Origin: Prevotella sp.
Lineage (GTDB): Bacteria; Bacteroidota; Bacteroidia; Bacteroidales; Dysgonomonadaceae
Assembly (NCBI GenBank): GCA_031285625.1
Contig: JAITVV010000043.1
Span: 1-64,000 of the forward strand
Reading direction: 5' to 3'
DNA: 64,000 nucleotides
Below are positions 38,928 through 48,090 of this stretch, one piece after another. Below the pieces are notes generated by a model. The model was not told the origin of the DNA, ran no database searches, and saw nothing but the letters and a program-made list of their open reading frames with translations. The translations under genes were made by a program, and so were the position numbers. How positions within the stretch are numbered: the first letter of the stretch is position 1; every line of letters begins with the position of its first letter.

Positions 38928-39884
38928 ATGAAACATTTAGAATTTGCACTAGGTAAAGATAACCAGTTCTGGAAATACATCGTTGTCCTGATTACGACTC
39001 TTCTTGCATCTAATTTTATCGGTATCCTGCCATTTGTTATTACAGCATTTATTATAGGCACATCGAATGGACTGAGTATAATGGAAATCTCAGAAAATAT
39101 AATGAATGCCGAATATTTGGGAATGTCTTCCAATCTTAGCCTTTTCCTTATGCTAATAGCTTTTGTTATTGCATTTTTAACCCTTGTCATTTTAGTTAAG
39201 TTGCTGCATCGTCAATCGATATCCGAAATAATAAACGGAACAAAGAAAATACGCTGGAAGCGCATCTTCTGGGGAGCCAGTATATGGATCACAATATCAG
39301 CTATTTCGCTGGCAATTAGCTATATTTCAGATCCGGACAATTTTGTTCTGCAATTCGATATTGCTTCATTTATACCCTTATTTTTCATTGCTGTGATATT
39401 GATTCCCATCCAGACTTCATACGAAGAATTTTCTTTCAGGGGATATCTTGCACAGGGGATTGGCCGTATAACTAAAAACCGCTGGATAGTAATTATTATA
39501 CCATCAGTATTATTTGCACTTATGCATTTGACAAATCCGGAAGTGAAAGAATACGGAGTTCTGGTAATGATGCCTAATTATCTTATTGTTGGATTATTAT
39601 TCGGCTTGGTCAGTGTTTTGGATGATGGTATAGAATTGGCTTTAGGAATGCATGCAGCTAACAATGTATTTCTCGGACTTACAGCAACACATGCTTCATC
39701 AGCCATACAAACTCCTGCCATATTCAGTCTCAAAGAAGCCGATCCTATCTACGGTATAATAGAAATAACGATTTTCAGTCTTATTGTTATTGCTTTTTTC
39801 TACAAAAAATACAACTGGAACTTCTCTGTATTGAATAAAAAAATAGAATTAGATAAAACCGAACAGGATACAATATCTATGTAA
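38928..39884 (+). CDS. CPBP-family intramembrane metalloprotease
   Basis: 318 residues, about eight membrane helices. The family motifs are in place: TSYEEFSFRGYLAQGI (EExxxR glutamates, about 164-180), SVLFALMHLTNPEVKEYG (second motif His, about 195-212) and GMHAANNVFLG (third motif His and Asn). CPBP/Abi proteases cut substrates inside the inner membrane; in bacteria they often relate to peptide immunity or protein processing. No bacteriocin genes lie nearby, so the substrate is unknown. Confidence 0.9.
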   Translation: MKHLEFALGKDNQFWKYIVVLITTLLASNFIGILPFVITAFIIGTSNGLSIMEISENIMNAEYLGMSSNLSLFLMLIAFVIAFLTLVILVKLLHRQSISEIINGTKKIRWKRIFWGASIWITISAISLAISYISDPDNFVLQFDIASFIPLFFIAVILIPIQTSYEEFSFRGYLAQGIGRITKNRWIVIIIPSVLFALMHLTNPEVKEYGVLVMMPNYLIVGLLFGLVSVLDDGIELALGMHAANNVFLGLTATHASSAIQTPAIFSLKEADPIYGIIEITIFSLIVIAFFYKKYNWNFSVLNKKIELDKTEQDTISM

Positions 39885-39943
39885 TGTAAACCTCTAATGA
39901 TCGAAATTACAGGATAAATACAAATAAATGCAGTTAAATTAAC

Positions 39944-39951
39944 TACTTTTG
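39944..39951 (+). promoter_or_regulatory. -7 promoter element for the ABC-F operon
   Basis: TACTTTTG fits TAnnTTTG and lies 17 bp before the predicted start at 39968; no -33 match was seen. Confidence 0.35.
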
Positions 39952-39967
39952 CATGTATAAAAAATAA

Positions 39968-41911
39968 TTGATTGTGATTTCAGTAGAAGGACTGACAGTA
40001 GAATTTGGAGGTTTCACCCTCTTTGATGATATTTCATTTGTTGTAAACAAAAAGGAAAGGATTGCCCTTGTAGGAAAAAACGGAGCAGGGAAATCGACCA
40101 TGCTTAAAATATTTGCAGGACTACAACCTCCTACCCGTGGAAATGTTGCAGCCCCCAAAGATACAACTATAGGCTATCTGCCACAGCATATGACTCTTAA
40201 AGAGGGAAATACAGTTTTTGAAGAAGCATCATTGGCTTTTGCTCATATTCAGAAGCTGGAAGCAGAACTTGATTATGTGAATAAACAACTGGCAGAAAGA
40301 ACTGACTATGAATCTGAAGCCTACCATGACCTGATAGAAAAATCAAGTTATCTGAACGAACAATTCATGATGTCTGGAGGGAATAACTTTCAGGCAGAAA
40401 TAGAAAAAACATTAACCGGATTGGGTTTCAAGCGTACCGATTTTACTCGTCCGACAAGTGAATTCAGTGGTGGATGGCGAATGCGTATTGAGCTGGCAAA
40501 GCTTTTACTACAACGTCCGGATGTACTGCTTCTTGATGAACCGACCAACCATCTGGATATAGAATCTATACAGTGGCTCGAAACATTCCTTGCTACCAGA
40601 GCCAACGCTGTAGTATTGGTCTCTCACGACCGGGCATTTCTTGATGCGGTTACACAACATACTATAGAAATCTCGCTTGGGCGTATCTACGATTATAAAG
40701 TACCATATACTAAATATGTGGAACTACGAAAGGAGCACCGCGAACAACAAATGCGTGCTTTCGAGAACCAGCAGAAGCAAATACAGAAAACAGAAGAATT
40801 TATTGAACGCTTTCGTTACAAAGCGACCAAAGCAGTGCAGGTACAATCCCGTATAAAGCAGCTTGATAAACTGGAACGGCTGGAAGTAGACGATGAAGAT
40901 AATGCTATGCTTAATCTTAAATTTCCACCAGCACCCCGTTCAGGATCCTATCCTGTAATTGCAGAAAATGTAGAAAAAAGCTATGGAGATCATCTGATAT
41001 TTAAAAATGTAACCCTTACAATTCACAGGGGTGACAAAGTAGCTTTTGTAGGGAAGAACGGAGAAGGTAAATCAACTCTGGTGAAATGTATAATGAATGA
41101 AATAGACTTCAAAGGAAAGTTGGAGTTAGGGCATAATGTCAAAATAGGATACTTTGCACAAAATCAGGCTCAGCTATTAGATGAAAATCTTACTGTTTTT
41201 GACACAATAGATTATGTAGCTGTAGGCGACATTCGTACTAAGATAAGGGATATTCTCGGAGCATTTATGTTCGGCGGTGAAGCTTCTGACAAAAAAGTAA
41301 AAGTACTTTCCGGAGGAGAACGCAGCCGCCTGGCAATGATACGTTTATTGCTTGAACCTGTAAACCTGCTTATTCTCGATGAGCCCACAAATCATCTGGA
41401 TATGAGATCTAAAGATGTGCTAAAAAAAGCCATAAAAGAATTCGATGGAACTGTAATTGTGGTATCGCACGACCGTGATTTTCTCAATGGATTAGTAGAC
41501 AAAGTATATGAATTTGGGAATCAACAGGTAATAGAACACCTCGGCGGTATCTATGAGTTTCTGGAAAGAAAAAAGATGGATAGTCTGAAAGAACTGGAAG
41601 TCCCGGTAAATACTGCGAGTAAAGATATAGATAAGACGCCGGAAGAACCATTAAATAAACTCACCTACGAAGAGCGTAAAGAACTTAGTAGACAAATCAA
41701 ACGAGTAGAGAAACAAATTTCTGAAATTGAGCAGGCCATAGAAAATAAAGAATCTGAAATAGCCGATATTGAAGTAAAATTAGCCACTCCGGAAGGGTCA
41801 GCAGATACGTCTCTATTTGAAAAGCATGGGATAATGACCAAAGAGTTACAAGAGGACATGAATCGTTGGGAAGAGTTGACATTAGAACTGGAAAATCTAT
41901 CGAACTCCTAA
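39968..41911 (+). CDS. ABC-F family ATPase (Uup/YfmR-like)
   Basis: 647 residues with two ABC domains and no membrane segment: Walker A VGKNGAGKSTMLKIF, signature FSGGWRMRIELAKLLLQRPD, Walker B LLLDEPTNHLDIES; second Walker A VGKNGEGKSTLVKC, signature LSGGERSRLAMIRLL, DEPTNHLDM. A positively charged linker is at about 260-300, and a C-terminal helical domain (about 560-647, ERKELSRQIKRVEKQISEIE) is like the coiled coil of Uup. ABC-F proteins act on the ribosome to rescue stalled translation or give antibiotic protection; which one is not clear. The start is TTG or the GTG two codons later. It heads a three-gene run with the SGNH and M13 genes. Confidence 0.9.
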   Translation: MIVISVEGLTVEFGGFTLFDDISFVVNKKERIALVGKNGAGKSTMLKIFAGLQPPTRGNVAAPKDTTIGYLPQHMTLKEGNTVFEEASLAFAHIQKLEAELDYVNKQLAERTDYESEAYHDLIEKSSYLNEQFMMSGGNNFQAEIEKTLTGLGFKRTDFTRPTSEFSGGWRMRIELAKLLLQRPDVLLLDEPTNHLDIESIQWLETFLATRANAVVLVSHDRAFLDAVTQHTIEISLGRIYDYKVPYTKYVELRKEHREQQMRAFENQQKQIQKTEEFIERFRYKATKAVQVQSRIKQLDKLERLEVDDEDNAMLNLKFPPAPRSGSYPVIAENVEKSYGDHLIFKNVTLTIHRGDKVAFVGKNGEGKSTLVKCIMNEIDFKGKLELGHNVKIGYFAQNQAQLLDENLTVFDTIDYVAVGDIRTKIRDILGAFMFGGEASDKKVKVLSGGERSRLAMIRLLLEPVNLLILDEPTNHLDMRSKDVLKKAIKEFDGTVIVVSHDRDFLNGLVDKVYEFGNQQVIEHLGGIYEFLERKKMDSLKELEVPVNTASKDIDKTPEEPLNKLTYEERKELSRQIKRVEKQISEIEQAIENKESEIADIEVKLATPEGSADTSLFEKHGIMTKELQEDMNRWEELTLELENLSNS

Positions 41912-41927
41912 ATAAGACATATACCTT

Positions 41928-42596
41928 ATGAGAACTATATTATTAATATTTTTGTTATTTATCTCAATGTGTTTGACCGCTCAGGAAATAGATGAAAATA
42001 TACTTGAGAATAAGACCTATATAGAAAGAATGGCTTATTTCAAAACCAATCCTCTAAAAAAAGGACAGATTGTCTTTTTAGGCAACAGTCTGACTCAAGG
42101 AGGTAAATGGGACAAATTCTTTCCAACACAAAGTCCGGCAAACAGAGGAATTGCCGGAGACAATACATTGGGGATGTTGTACCGCCTACCTGAGATTATC
42201 ATTGCACAGCCACGCAAATTATTCCTCTTGGCTGGTATAAACGATATATCGCTGAACAGGTCGAACGAAAAGATAATGACAGGGATCAGATCTATTGTTT
42301 ATCAGATAAAAGCCGGTTCACCTTCTACCAGAATATATGTGCAAAGCTTATTCCCTATCAATAATGAGCCAAACAGATATAAACGAATGTTGGATAAAGA
42401 AAAGCAGATTGAAGAGTTAAATAAACAACTTCAAAAATTCTGTGCACAGGAAGGAATCATATTCATAAATATCTATCCAGCCTTTCTGGGAGGAAGCCTG
42501 AAAATGGATGCTAAATACACTACAGACGGTCTGCATCTGAATGATTCAGGATATAGTGTATGGGTAGATCAGATAAGGCAGTATGTTGAAGAATAA
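41928..42596 (+). CDS. Secreted SGNH/GDSL-family hydrolase
   Basis: 222 residues with a signal peptide (MRTILLIFLLFISMCLTAQ). The four SGNH blocks are visible: FLGNSLTQGG (block I, catalytic Ser), ANRGIAGDNTLGM (block II Gly), LLAGINDISLN (block III, GxND) and DGLHLNDSGY (block V, Asp and His). Members of this fold are esterases; periplasmic forms often deacetylate sugars or peptidoglycan. 16 bp after the ABC-F gene and 19 bp before the M13 peptidase gene, so probably in the same transcript. Confidence 0.9.
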   Translation: MRTILLIFLLFISMCLTAQEIDENILENKTYIERMAYFKTNPLKKGQIVFLGNSLTQGGKWDKFFPTQSPANRGIAGDNTLGMLYRLPEIIIAQPRKLFLLAGINDISLNRSNEKIMTGIRSIVYQIKAGSPSTRIYVQSLFPINNEPNRYKRMLDKEKQIEELNKQLQKFCAQEGIIFINIYPAFLGGSLKMDAKYTTDGLHLNDSGYSVWVDQIRQYVEE

Positions 42597-42615
42597 CTTA
42601 ATATTTATATAATGT

Positions 42616-44676
42616 ATGAACAAGATCTTTTTTTATTTACCGATTGCCGCTCTGGCTATTACGCATATGAGTTGCAAACAGAAGGCAACCGCACAGGATT
42701 CGAAAGCTGATATGGAAAATGCTACAGCAAAATTTGATATTGCCAATATGGATACAACAGCCATAGCTGGCAACGATTTCTATCAGTACGCAACAGGAGG
42801 ATGGGCTAAAGCTAATCCGATCAAAGATGAGTATGCACGCTATGGTTCTTTCGACCAGTTGGCAGAAAGGAATCAGGAACAGGTAAAAGGACTTATTGAG
42901 GAACTGGGAAAAACAGAACACAAACAAGGTTCTATTGCACAAAAAATTGGTGACCTTTTTGCTCTGGGTATGGATAGTACCAAACTTAATACAGATGGGG
43001 TAAAACCGTTACAGGCACAATTGGATAAAATAAAAAATGCTTCAACAATTACCGATATCGTAAAACTGACCGGGGAACTCAGGAGGTATGCAAGATCGCC
43101 TTTCTTCGGACTATATGTAGGTGCTGATGATAAAAACAGTTCTATGAATATAGTTCAACTTTATCAGGGAGGCCTTGGTCTTGGCGAGCGTGATTATTAC
43201 ATTGCTAAAGATTCTACATCTGTAGCTCTTCGTAACGGTTACCTTAATCTTATAAAAACTCAATTTGTAAATGCCGGTTATACAGAAGCCGATGCACAGA
43301 AATCTGCTGATGCTATCTTGAAAATAGAAACAGCTCTGGCTACTGATCACTTCAAAAAAGAAGATACCAGAAAGCCCGAGTTGAATTATCATAAGATGAA
43401 GGTTAAAGACCTGAACAAATCGGTAGCAGGCTTCGAATGGGATGTATTCTTCGATGCAGCCGGAGCTAAAGGCTTTACAGACATAAATGTAGCACAGGTA
43501 AAACCAGTTGCCACAGCCATAAATCTCATACATTCTCTTCCTATCGATGAAAGCAAAGCATATCTTTCATGGTGCCTGATCAATTCTGCAGCATCTTATC
43601 TGAGCGACAGCTTTGTGAATGCCAACTTTAATTTTTATGGTAAGCAGCTAAGTGGACGTAAAGTATTGCAACCTCGTTGGAAACGTACCGTAAGCACTGT
43701 TGACGGAGCATTAAGCGAAGCAGTAGGACAAATGTATGTTGAAAAATATTTTCCTGCTGAAGCCAAAGAAAGAATGTTGGATCTGGTAAAGAATCTACAG
43801 GTAACATTAGGGGAACGCATCAATAATCTTTCATGGATGAGTGATGTTACAAAAGCTAAAGCTCAGGAAAAATTGAATTCATTTACTGTAAAAATAGGTT
43901 ATCCGGACAAATGGAAAGACTATACCAGCCTGGAAGTAAAAAAAGATTCTTATTGGGAAAATATCGTTCGTGCAAATGAATTCGACTATAATGAAATGAT
44001 CAATAAGATCAATAAACCTGTAGATAAGAGTGAATGGCATATGCCTCCACAAATGGTAAATGCATATTACAACCCTACAACGAATGAGATATGCTTCCCT
44101 GCAGGTATTTTACAGCCACCATTCTTCTATCTTAATGAAGACGATGCTGTGAATTATGGAGCCATAGGTGTTGTTATCGGTCATGAAATGTCTCACGGAT
44201 TTGACGATCAAGGTTCTCAATACGATAAAGAAGGAAACCTGTCTAACTGGTGGACTAAAGACGACTCTAAGAAATTCAACGAAAGAGCACAAGTGTTGGT
44301 TCAACATTTTAATAAGATTGAAGTTCTTCCGGGAGTATTCGGAAATGGAGAATTTACTTTAGGTGAAAATATCGGTGACTTTGGTGGTTTGCAGATCTCA
44401 TATAATGCATTTGAGAAAACCGAAGAAGCTAAGAAAGGTGAGAAGATAGACGGCTACACTCCTGAACAACGATTCTTCCTTTCTTATGCCGGAGTATGGG
44501 CAGGCAACATACGTGATGCAGAAATACTTCGCCGTACGAAGACTGATCCTCACTCATTAGGCAAATGGCGTGTAAATGGTGCATTACCTCATATCGACGG
44601 ATGGTACAAAGCCTTTAACATTACAGAAGACAATTCTCTTTATATACCAAAAGAAAAAAGAGCTGATATCTGGTAA
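42616..44676 (+). CDS. pepO: M13-family zinc metallopeptidase (PepO/neprilysin-like) lipoprotein
   Basis: 686 residues. Lipoprotein signal with Cys20 (ITHMSCKQK). The catalytic zinc site HEMSH is at 523-527 within VIGHEMSHGFDDQGSQYD, and the third ligand region reads LGENIGDFGGLQIS (ENxGD). The substrate-binding NAYYNPTTNEICFPAGILQP and the C-terminal block end at W (KEKRADIW) as usual in M13 enzymes. It degrades peptides on the cell surface or in the periplasm. It is the last gene of the ABC-F operon and is followed by a strong terminator. Confidence 0.94.
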   Translation: MNKIFFYLPIAALAITHMSCKQKATAQDSKADMENATAKFDIANMDTTAIAGNDFYQYATGGWAKANPIKDEYARYGSFDQLAERNQEQVKGLIEELGKTEHKQGSIAQKIGDLFALGMDSTKLNTDGVKPLQAQLDKIKNASTITDIVKLTGELRRYARSPFFGLYVGADDKNSSMNIVQLYQGGLGLGERDYYIAKDSTSVALRNGYLNLIKTQFVNAGYTEADAQKSADAILKIETALATDHFKKEDTRKPELNYHKMKVKDLNKSVAGFEWDVFFDAAGAKGFTDINVAQVKPVATAINLIHSLPIDESKAYLSWCLINSAASYLSDSFVNANFNFYGKQLSGRKVLQPRWKRTVSTVDGALSEAVGQMYVEKYFPAEAKERMLDLVKNLQVTLGERINNLSWMSDVTKAKAQEKLNSFTVKIGYPDKWKDYTSLEVKKDSYWENIVRANEFDYNEMINKINKPVDKSEWHMPPQMVNAYYNPTTNEICFPAGILQPPFFYLNEDDAVNYGAIGVVIGHEMSHGFDDQGSQYDKEGNLSNWWTKDDSKKFNERAQVLVQHFNKIEVLPGVFGNGEFTLGENIGDFGGLQISYNAFEKTEEAKKGEKIDGYTPEQRFFLSYAGVWAGNIRDAEILRRTKTDPHSLGKWRVNGALPHIDGWYKAFNITEDNSLYIPKEKRADIW

Positions 44677-44694
44677 TAGAAAATCATAGATAAT

Positions 44695-44732
44695 AATAAG
44701 AGGCCCATTTTATTGGGCCTCTTATTTTTTAT
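44695..44732 (+). terminator. Rho-independent terminator after the M13 peptidase gene
   Basis: AATAAGAGGCCCA (44695-44707) pairs with TGGGCCTCTTATT (44714-44726), 6-nt loop, followed by a T run to 44732. Confidence 0.9.
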
Positions 44733-44865
44733 AATACCATATCATTTATTTACACCCACTTATATTATCTCTAACCCCTTAGCGACAAAAGAAATGGAGT
44801 TTTACATATTGTATTTATAGCCCATTCATCAATGTAAGGCACTGTTACTGTGTTGATTTATTGAT

Positions 44866-44873
44866 TATATTTG
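44866..44873 (+). promoter_or_regulatory. -7 promoter element for the 414-residue lipoprotein gene
   Basis: TATATTTG (TAnnTTTG) 27 bp before the ATG at 44901, after the terminator of the upstream operon. No -33 match. Confidence 0.4.
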
Positions 44874-44900
44874 GCTATCCTGAATCAATTATAAATACTT

Positions 44901-46145
44901 ATGAAAGCTTCTAACATTTTATTATCCGCCTCAATCCTATTATCCATCTTTCTATCCTGTACCAATAGAACTGAGAAAACATACTATCTCGATGGAGAAG
45001 GAATATCCAAAGAGGCGTTAAGCAACTATCTGGACAGATCGATCACCATGGTATACTTCCTGATGCCGGACAAACCTGAAGGAAGAAGAACCTATCCATA
45101 TCACGAAGATGATATACGAATGGTGAAAGACCTTAAAGCTAAGTTTATCGGACGATCTATTTACCGTTGGGGAGGAGAATCTTTACTCAATACCCAAGCC
45201 TTCTGGAAAAAAGCCAAGACGCTGATAAACGAAATGCATTCATTCGATTCCGATATGATCTTCCAGGCATGTATATTCGAAGTTATTACACAGGATGTAG
45301 ATAGTGTGAAAATTCCAGATTGGGTATTCCATGATTTCAACCTTCCTATAGAAAACCGTCATTTTTCTTATATGGATATGCTCAATGATGAAGGAAAACT
45401 GGTCGACCACTGGCGCAAAGGCAGCAGTGTACCCGATGTAAGTAAGCTGGAAACCCAACTTTGGTTTTATTATCTGGCAGGCTCCTATATCAGCCTGGGA
45501 TGTGAGGCCATACATATAGGGCAGGTCGGACTAATCGGAATGAATGACCCGGAACTTGAGTCATGGGACAAAACACTGAAAAAGATCCGCAAATATGCAC
45601 AAAAAAATGCAAGACGAAACTGGGTACTTATCGATGCTCATGTACCTACGGGAGGCATGGTAAAGGATGGTATCAGTTTACTTGACTTTAACTCATTTCC
45701 TTTGAGGATAAAAGAGATACCTGAAAAACCATATGAAGGCATATTAGAAGTTGGATATCAGGATGCCATATACACTAAAAGCAAAGGTTGCATATCACCC
45801 AGCGGATGGGAATGTGAGCACCTCCCCTATCTGGTTGAGTTTGATAACTATGGAAGAGGAAAAGATGCAAACATAGCAGATCATGAGAGTCACTACGTAT
45901 GGGGATGGGACGAAATATCATGGCTATCGCTACAACCCGAGGAATACCGCAATGAATGGATAAAATATGCTTATAACTGGCTGAAAGATACCGACTCTGC
46001 CGGACACCTTGAAATGCCAGGATTCAGAATGATTACCTGCCCCAACGAAACAGAGAACAGCTATAGAGCAAATACTAAAAGCGAAGATTGTCCTTTCGGA
46101 TATTCCCAGGAGGAAACTATAAAAAAATTATGGACTAGTGATTAA
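44901..46145 (+). CDS. Secreted lipoprotein, possible TIM-barrel glycosidase-like protein
   Basis: 414 residues. Lipoprotein signal with Cys20 (LLSIFLSCTNR). The mature protein has a pattern of barrel strands ending in acidic or aromatic residues: ITMVYFLMPD, KFIGRSIYRWGGES, MIFQACIFEVITQ, GCEAIHIGQVG, NWVLIDAHVPTGG, GILEVGYQDA and HYVWGWDEISWLSLQPEEYR. This suggests a glycosidase-like TIM barrel, but I cannot name a family or a catalytic pair, so the role is inference. Monocistronic, between two terminator-bounded units. Homologues in Bacteroidales are, to my knowledge, hypothetical. Confidence 0.7.
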   Translation: MKASNILLSASILLSIFLSCTNRTEKTYYLDGEGISKEALSNYLDRSITMVYFLMPDKPEGRRTYPYHEDDIRMVKDLKAKFIGRSIYRWGGESLLNTQAFWKKAKTLINEMHSFDSDMIFQACIFEVITQDVDSVKIPDWVFHDFNLPIENRHFSYMDMLNDEGKLVDHWRKGSSVPDVSKLETQLWFYYLAGSYISLGCEAIHIGQVGLIGMNDPELESWDKTLKKIRKYAQKNARRNWVLIDAHVPTGGMVKDGISLLDFNSFPLRIKEIPEKPYEGILEVGYQDAIYTKSKGCISPSGWECEHLPYLVEFDNYGRGKDANIADHESHYVWGWDEISWLSLQPEEYRNEWIKYAYNWLKDTDSAGHLEMPGFRMITCPNETENSYRANTKSEDCPFGYSQEETIKKLWTSD

Positions 46146-46219
46146 ATCCTTTTCTCCCTATTGCTAATAAATAACTTCTTTACAATAAGATAATTTTCAA
46201 AAAAAAAGATAAAGACCAA

Positions 46220-46957
46220 TTATACTTCTTTCTGTATTAATTTATCAAATTCTTCCCGACTTCCAACAAAGGCGTTAAGATCAACAACAGTACTAATACC
46301 ATCAATCCGTCCTCTGTTAGTATATTGCCAGAATAACCAATTACGACCATCAGGCAATTTGGGCTTTGATAATATATCCCGTATCCATATGGGATTATCC
46401 GGAAACTGACCGATAAGATAATTCTTATAGAACTCGTTTGTAGTATATATAAGTACCTTTCGTTGATAGTGGTTTTCTGTAATTTCCATATATTTAGCTA
46501 TCTCGGCAATAATATCTTCTTTTCTGTTTGCTTCTTGACAATTACCACCATACTCCAGATCTATAATCGGGGGTAGATCTATACTATCTTTAGGAACATA
46601 ATGAATATAATTACGTGCCTGAACATCACCATCTTTGCAGAACGTAAAAAAGTGATATGCTCCCACTGGGATATTATTGCGTATAGCTTCCCGCCAATTA
46701 TCCTGAAAAAGTGAATCTTTGTGATTACCTCCCTCTGTAGCCTTAATAAAAGCAAACTGTACAGCATTCCGATCCAGCCTGTCCCAGTCTATTTTCTGCT
46801 GATGATGAGATACATCTATACCCTGCACCGGATACTCTTCATAAGAAGGATAGTTCATACGAATATAACCTTTATTATATGCATAATACAGGTAGCCACC
46901 AACCCCGATGACCAGTGCAGCTGCAATAAAAGAAAATAAAACTAACCTCTTTTTCAT
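46220..46957 (-). CDS. Glycoside hydrolase family 25 lysozyme
   Basis: 245 residues from the ATG at 46957 (MKKRLVLFSFIAAALVIGVG). The longer frame to 47008 adds 17 residues with no signal-like value. An N-terminal membrane anchor (about 4-27) is followed by the GH25 barrel: VQGIDVSHHQQKIDWDRL (catalytic-site Asp), VQFAFIKATEGG, PVGAYHFFTFCKDGD, PPIIDLEYGGNC (D-x-E pair) and NWLFWQYTNRGRIDG near the end. It cuts the beta-1,4 bond between MurNAc and GlcNAc in peptidoglycan, probably for wall remodelling or recycling. Divergent from the CD225-like gene. Confidence 0.92.
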   Translation of the reverse strand: MKKRLVLFSFIAAALVIGVGGYLYYAYNKGYIRMNYPSYEEYPVQGIDVSHHQQKIDWDRLDRNAVQFAFIKATEGGNHKDSLFQDNWREAIRNNIPVGAYHFFTFCKDGDVQARNYIHYVPKDSIDLPPIIDLEYGGNCQEANRKEDIIAEIAKYMEITENHYQRKVLIYTTNEFYKNYLIGQFPDNPIWIRDILSKPKLPDGRNWLFWQYTNRGRIDGISTVVDLNAFVGSREEFDKLIQKEV

Positions 46958-47038
46958 ACGGAGATTAAAGTTAATAGATAATATCATTTTAATTGAGATA
47001 ATAGTCACAATTTTCTTTCAGAATGTGGAAATTATCTT

Positions 47039-47046
47039 TATTTTTG
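47039..47046 (+). promoter_or_regulatory. -7 promoter element for the CD225-like gene
   Basis: TATTTTTG (TAnnTTTG) 31 bp before the ATG at 47078; the -33 match is poor. Confidence 0.35.
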
Positions 47047-47077
47047 ATAAAAATTATTAATCAAAAAAGGAATAGCT

Positions 47078-47490
47078 ATGTCAGAATTTAATCAAGAGAA
47101 TCAGAATTATCAATCTCAAGGTTATCAGTCTACCCCTTATCAGGCAAATAATCTGGACGATTTTTCAAAACCGCTCAAGCGGCTAATAATCTAGCTTTAT
47201 CAATTGTAGCAACTGTACTGAGTCTTATCACATGTTGCGGATGGGTAAGTTGTCTTGGTGTCATATTAGGTATTATTGCAATTGTGTTCTCTACACAAGT
47301 AGATTCAAAATATGCACTAGGCGATTATGCTGGTGCTGAAAATGCTGCAAAATATGCTAAAATATTATCATTAGTAGCTATCGGAACAATTGTTCTTTCT
47401 ATAGTTCTTATCATTGTTTCTGTAATAGTTGGAGGAGGAATAGATGCCTTCATGAACAGTTATAAAGAAGCGTTGGAGCAATACAGTTAA
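47078..47490 (+). pseudogene. CD225/dispanin-like membrane protein, frameshifted
   Basis: The ATG at 47078, after AAAAAAGGAATAGCT, opens MSEFNQENQNYQSQGYQSTP and ends at a TAG after the run of five T (47161-47165). The -1 frame from that T run continues as FFKTAQAANNLALSIVATVL, then SCLGVILGIIAIVFSTQVDS, YALGDYAGAENAAKYAK and a second hydrophobic segment to 47490. The joined product is a Gln/Tyr-rich N-terminus plus two membrane segments with the KYALGDYAGAENAAKYAK loop typical of bacterial CD225/dispanin-like proteins. One extra T would restore it. It may be a true mutation, a sequencing error or slippage; the distal part alone is open from 47284. Confidence 0.7.
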
Positions 47491-47512
47491 TCAACTCTAT
47501 TCACATTATATA

Positions 47513-47547
47513 GAAAGGTAATTTTGCGGAATTACCTTTCATTTTTT
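47513..47547 (+). terminator. Hairpin with T run abutting the DUF2752 start
   Basis: GAAAGGTAATT (47513-47523) pairs with AATTACCTTTC (47530-47540) over a 6-nt loop, followed by ATTTTTT directly before the ATG at 47548. It looks like a terminator or attenuator placed in the leader of the next gene. Confidence 0.65.
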
Positions 47548-47955
47548 ATGAAAAAATATATCCTCATTATATTAGCAATCCTGCTTCCCATTGTTATCTT
47601 TTTAGTATATTATTTCATTTATAATATATCCGAAAACAATGGTTTATGCTCATTCAAAGAAATTACAGGACTCGAGTGTCCGGGATGTGGCGGACAGCGT
47701 AGCATATACTACTTATTACATGGAGATATATTGCAGGCATTACATTATAATGCCTTCTTTATACTAGCTGCACCATTCCTCCTGTATTTCTACTATCTTG
47801 GAGTAAGAGTATATATACTGAAGCAAGAGAGATATTTAAAAAGCTTCGTATTTTCATCATATTTTGCATATTCCCTGCTAATTTCTGTGGTTGTATTCTT
47901 TATCCTAAGGAATATACCTATATCTCCTTTCACTTATCTGGCTCCCCCTCAATAA
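47548..47955 (+). CDS. DUF2752 membrane protein
   Basis: 135 residues from the ATG at 47548 (MKKYILIILAILLPIVIF). The frame extends upstream to a TTG at 47524, which lies in the hairpin loop and is not credible. The DUF2752 signature is clear: LCSFKEITGLECPGCGGQRS (about 31-51, CPxCGG) followed by YYLLHGDILQALHYNAFF. Three predicted membrane helices. Function unknown; in Bacteroidota it is often next to a CD225 or TM2 gene, as here. Confidence 0.88.
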   Translation: MKKYILIILAILLPIVIFLVYYFIYNISENNGLCSFKEITGLECPGCGGQRSIYYLLHGDILQALHYNAFFILAAPFLLYFYYLGVRVYILKQERYLKSFVFSSYFAYSLLISVVVFFILRNIPISPFTYLAPPQ

Positions 47956-48090
47956 GAGGCAAAAGTCGAAATAGCCTATTAAATTATTACTTTGTCATGT
48001 AATGAAGAATCCCGACCCTCCGGACACGAGATGTTTCACTCCGTTCAACATGACAAAGAGATAGTAAAAATTACTTTTGGGACAACCTCA
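47951..48090. repeat. Palindromic repeat family 2, partly decayed copy
   Basis: The inner unit (47991-48057) is TTTGTCATGTAATGAAGAAT, a short centre, then GGACACGAGATGTTTCACTC and CAACATGACAAAG; its right arm matches the copy at 31369-31442 almost base for base. The outer right arm TTACTTTTGGGACAACCTCAT (48071-48091) is preserved while the left is eroded. It spans the gap between the convergent DUF2752 and argD genes and includes the argD stop. Confidence 0.75.

Noticed and set aside
46958-47008. Upstream start for the GH25 lysozyme
   Set aside because: The added residues precede an ordinary membrane-anchor start (MKKRLVLF) and have no signal-like or conserved character.
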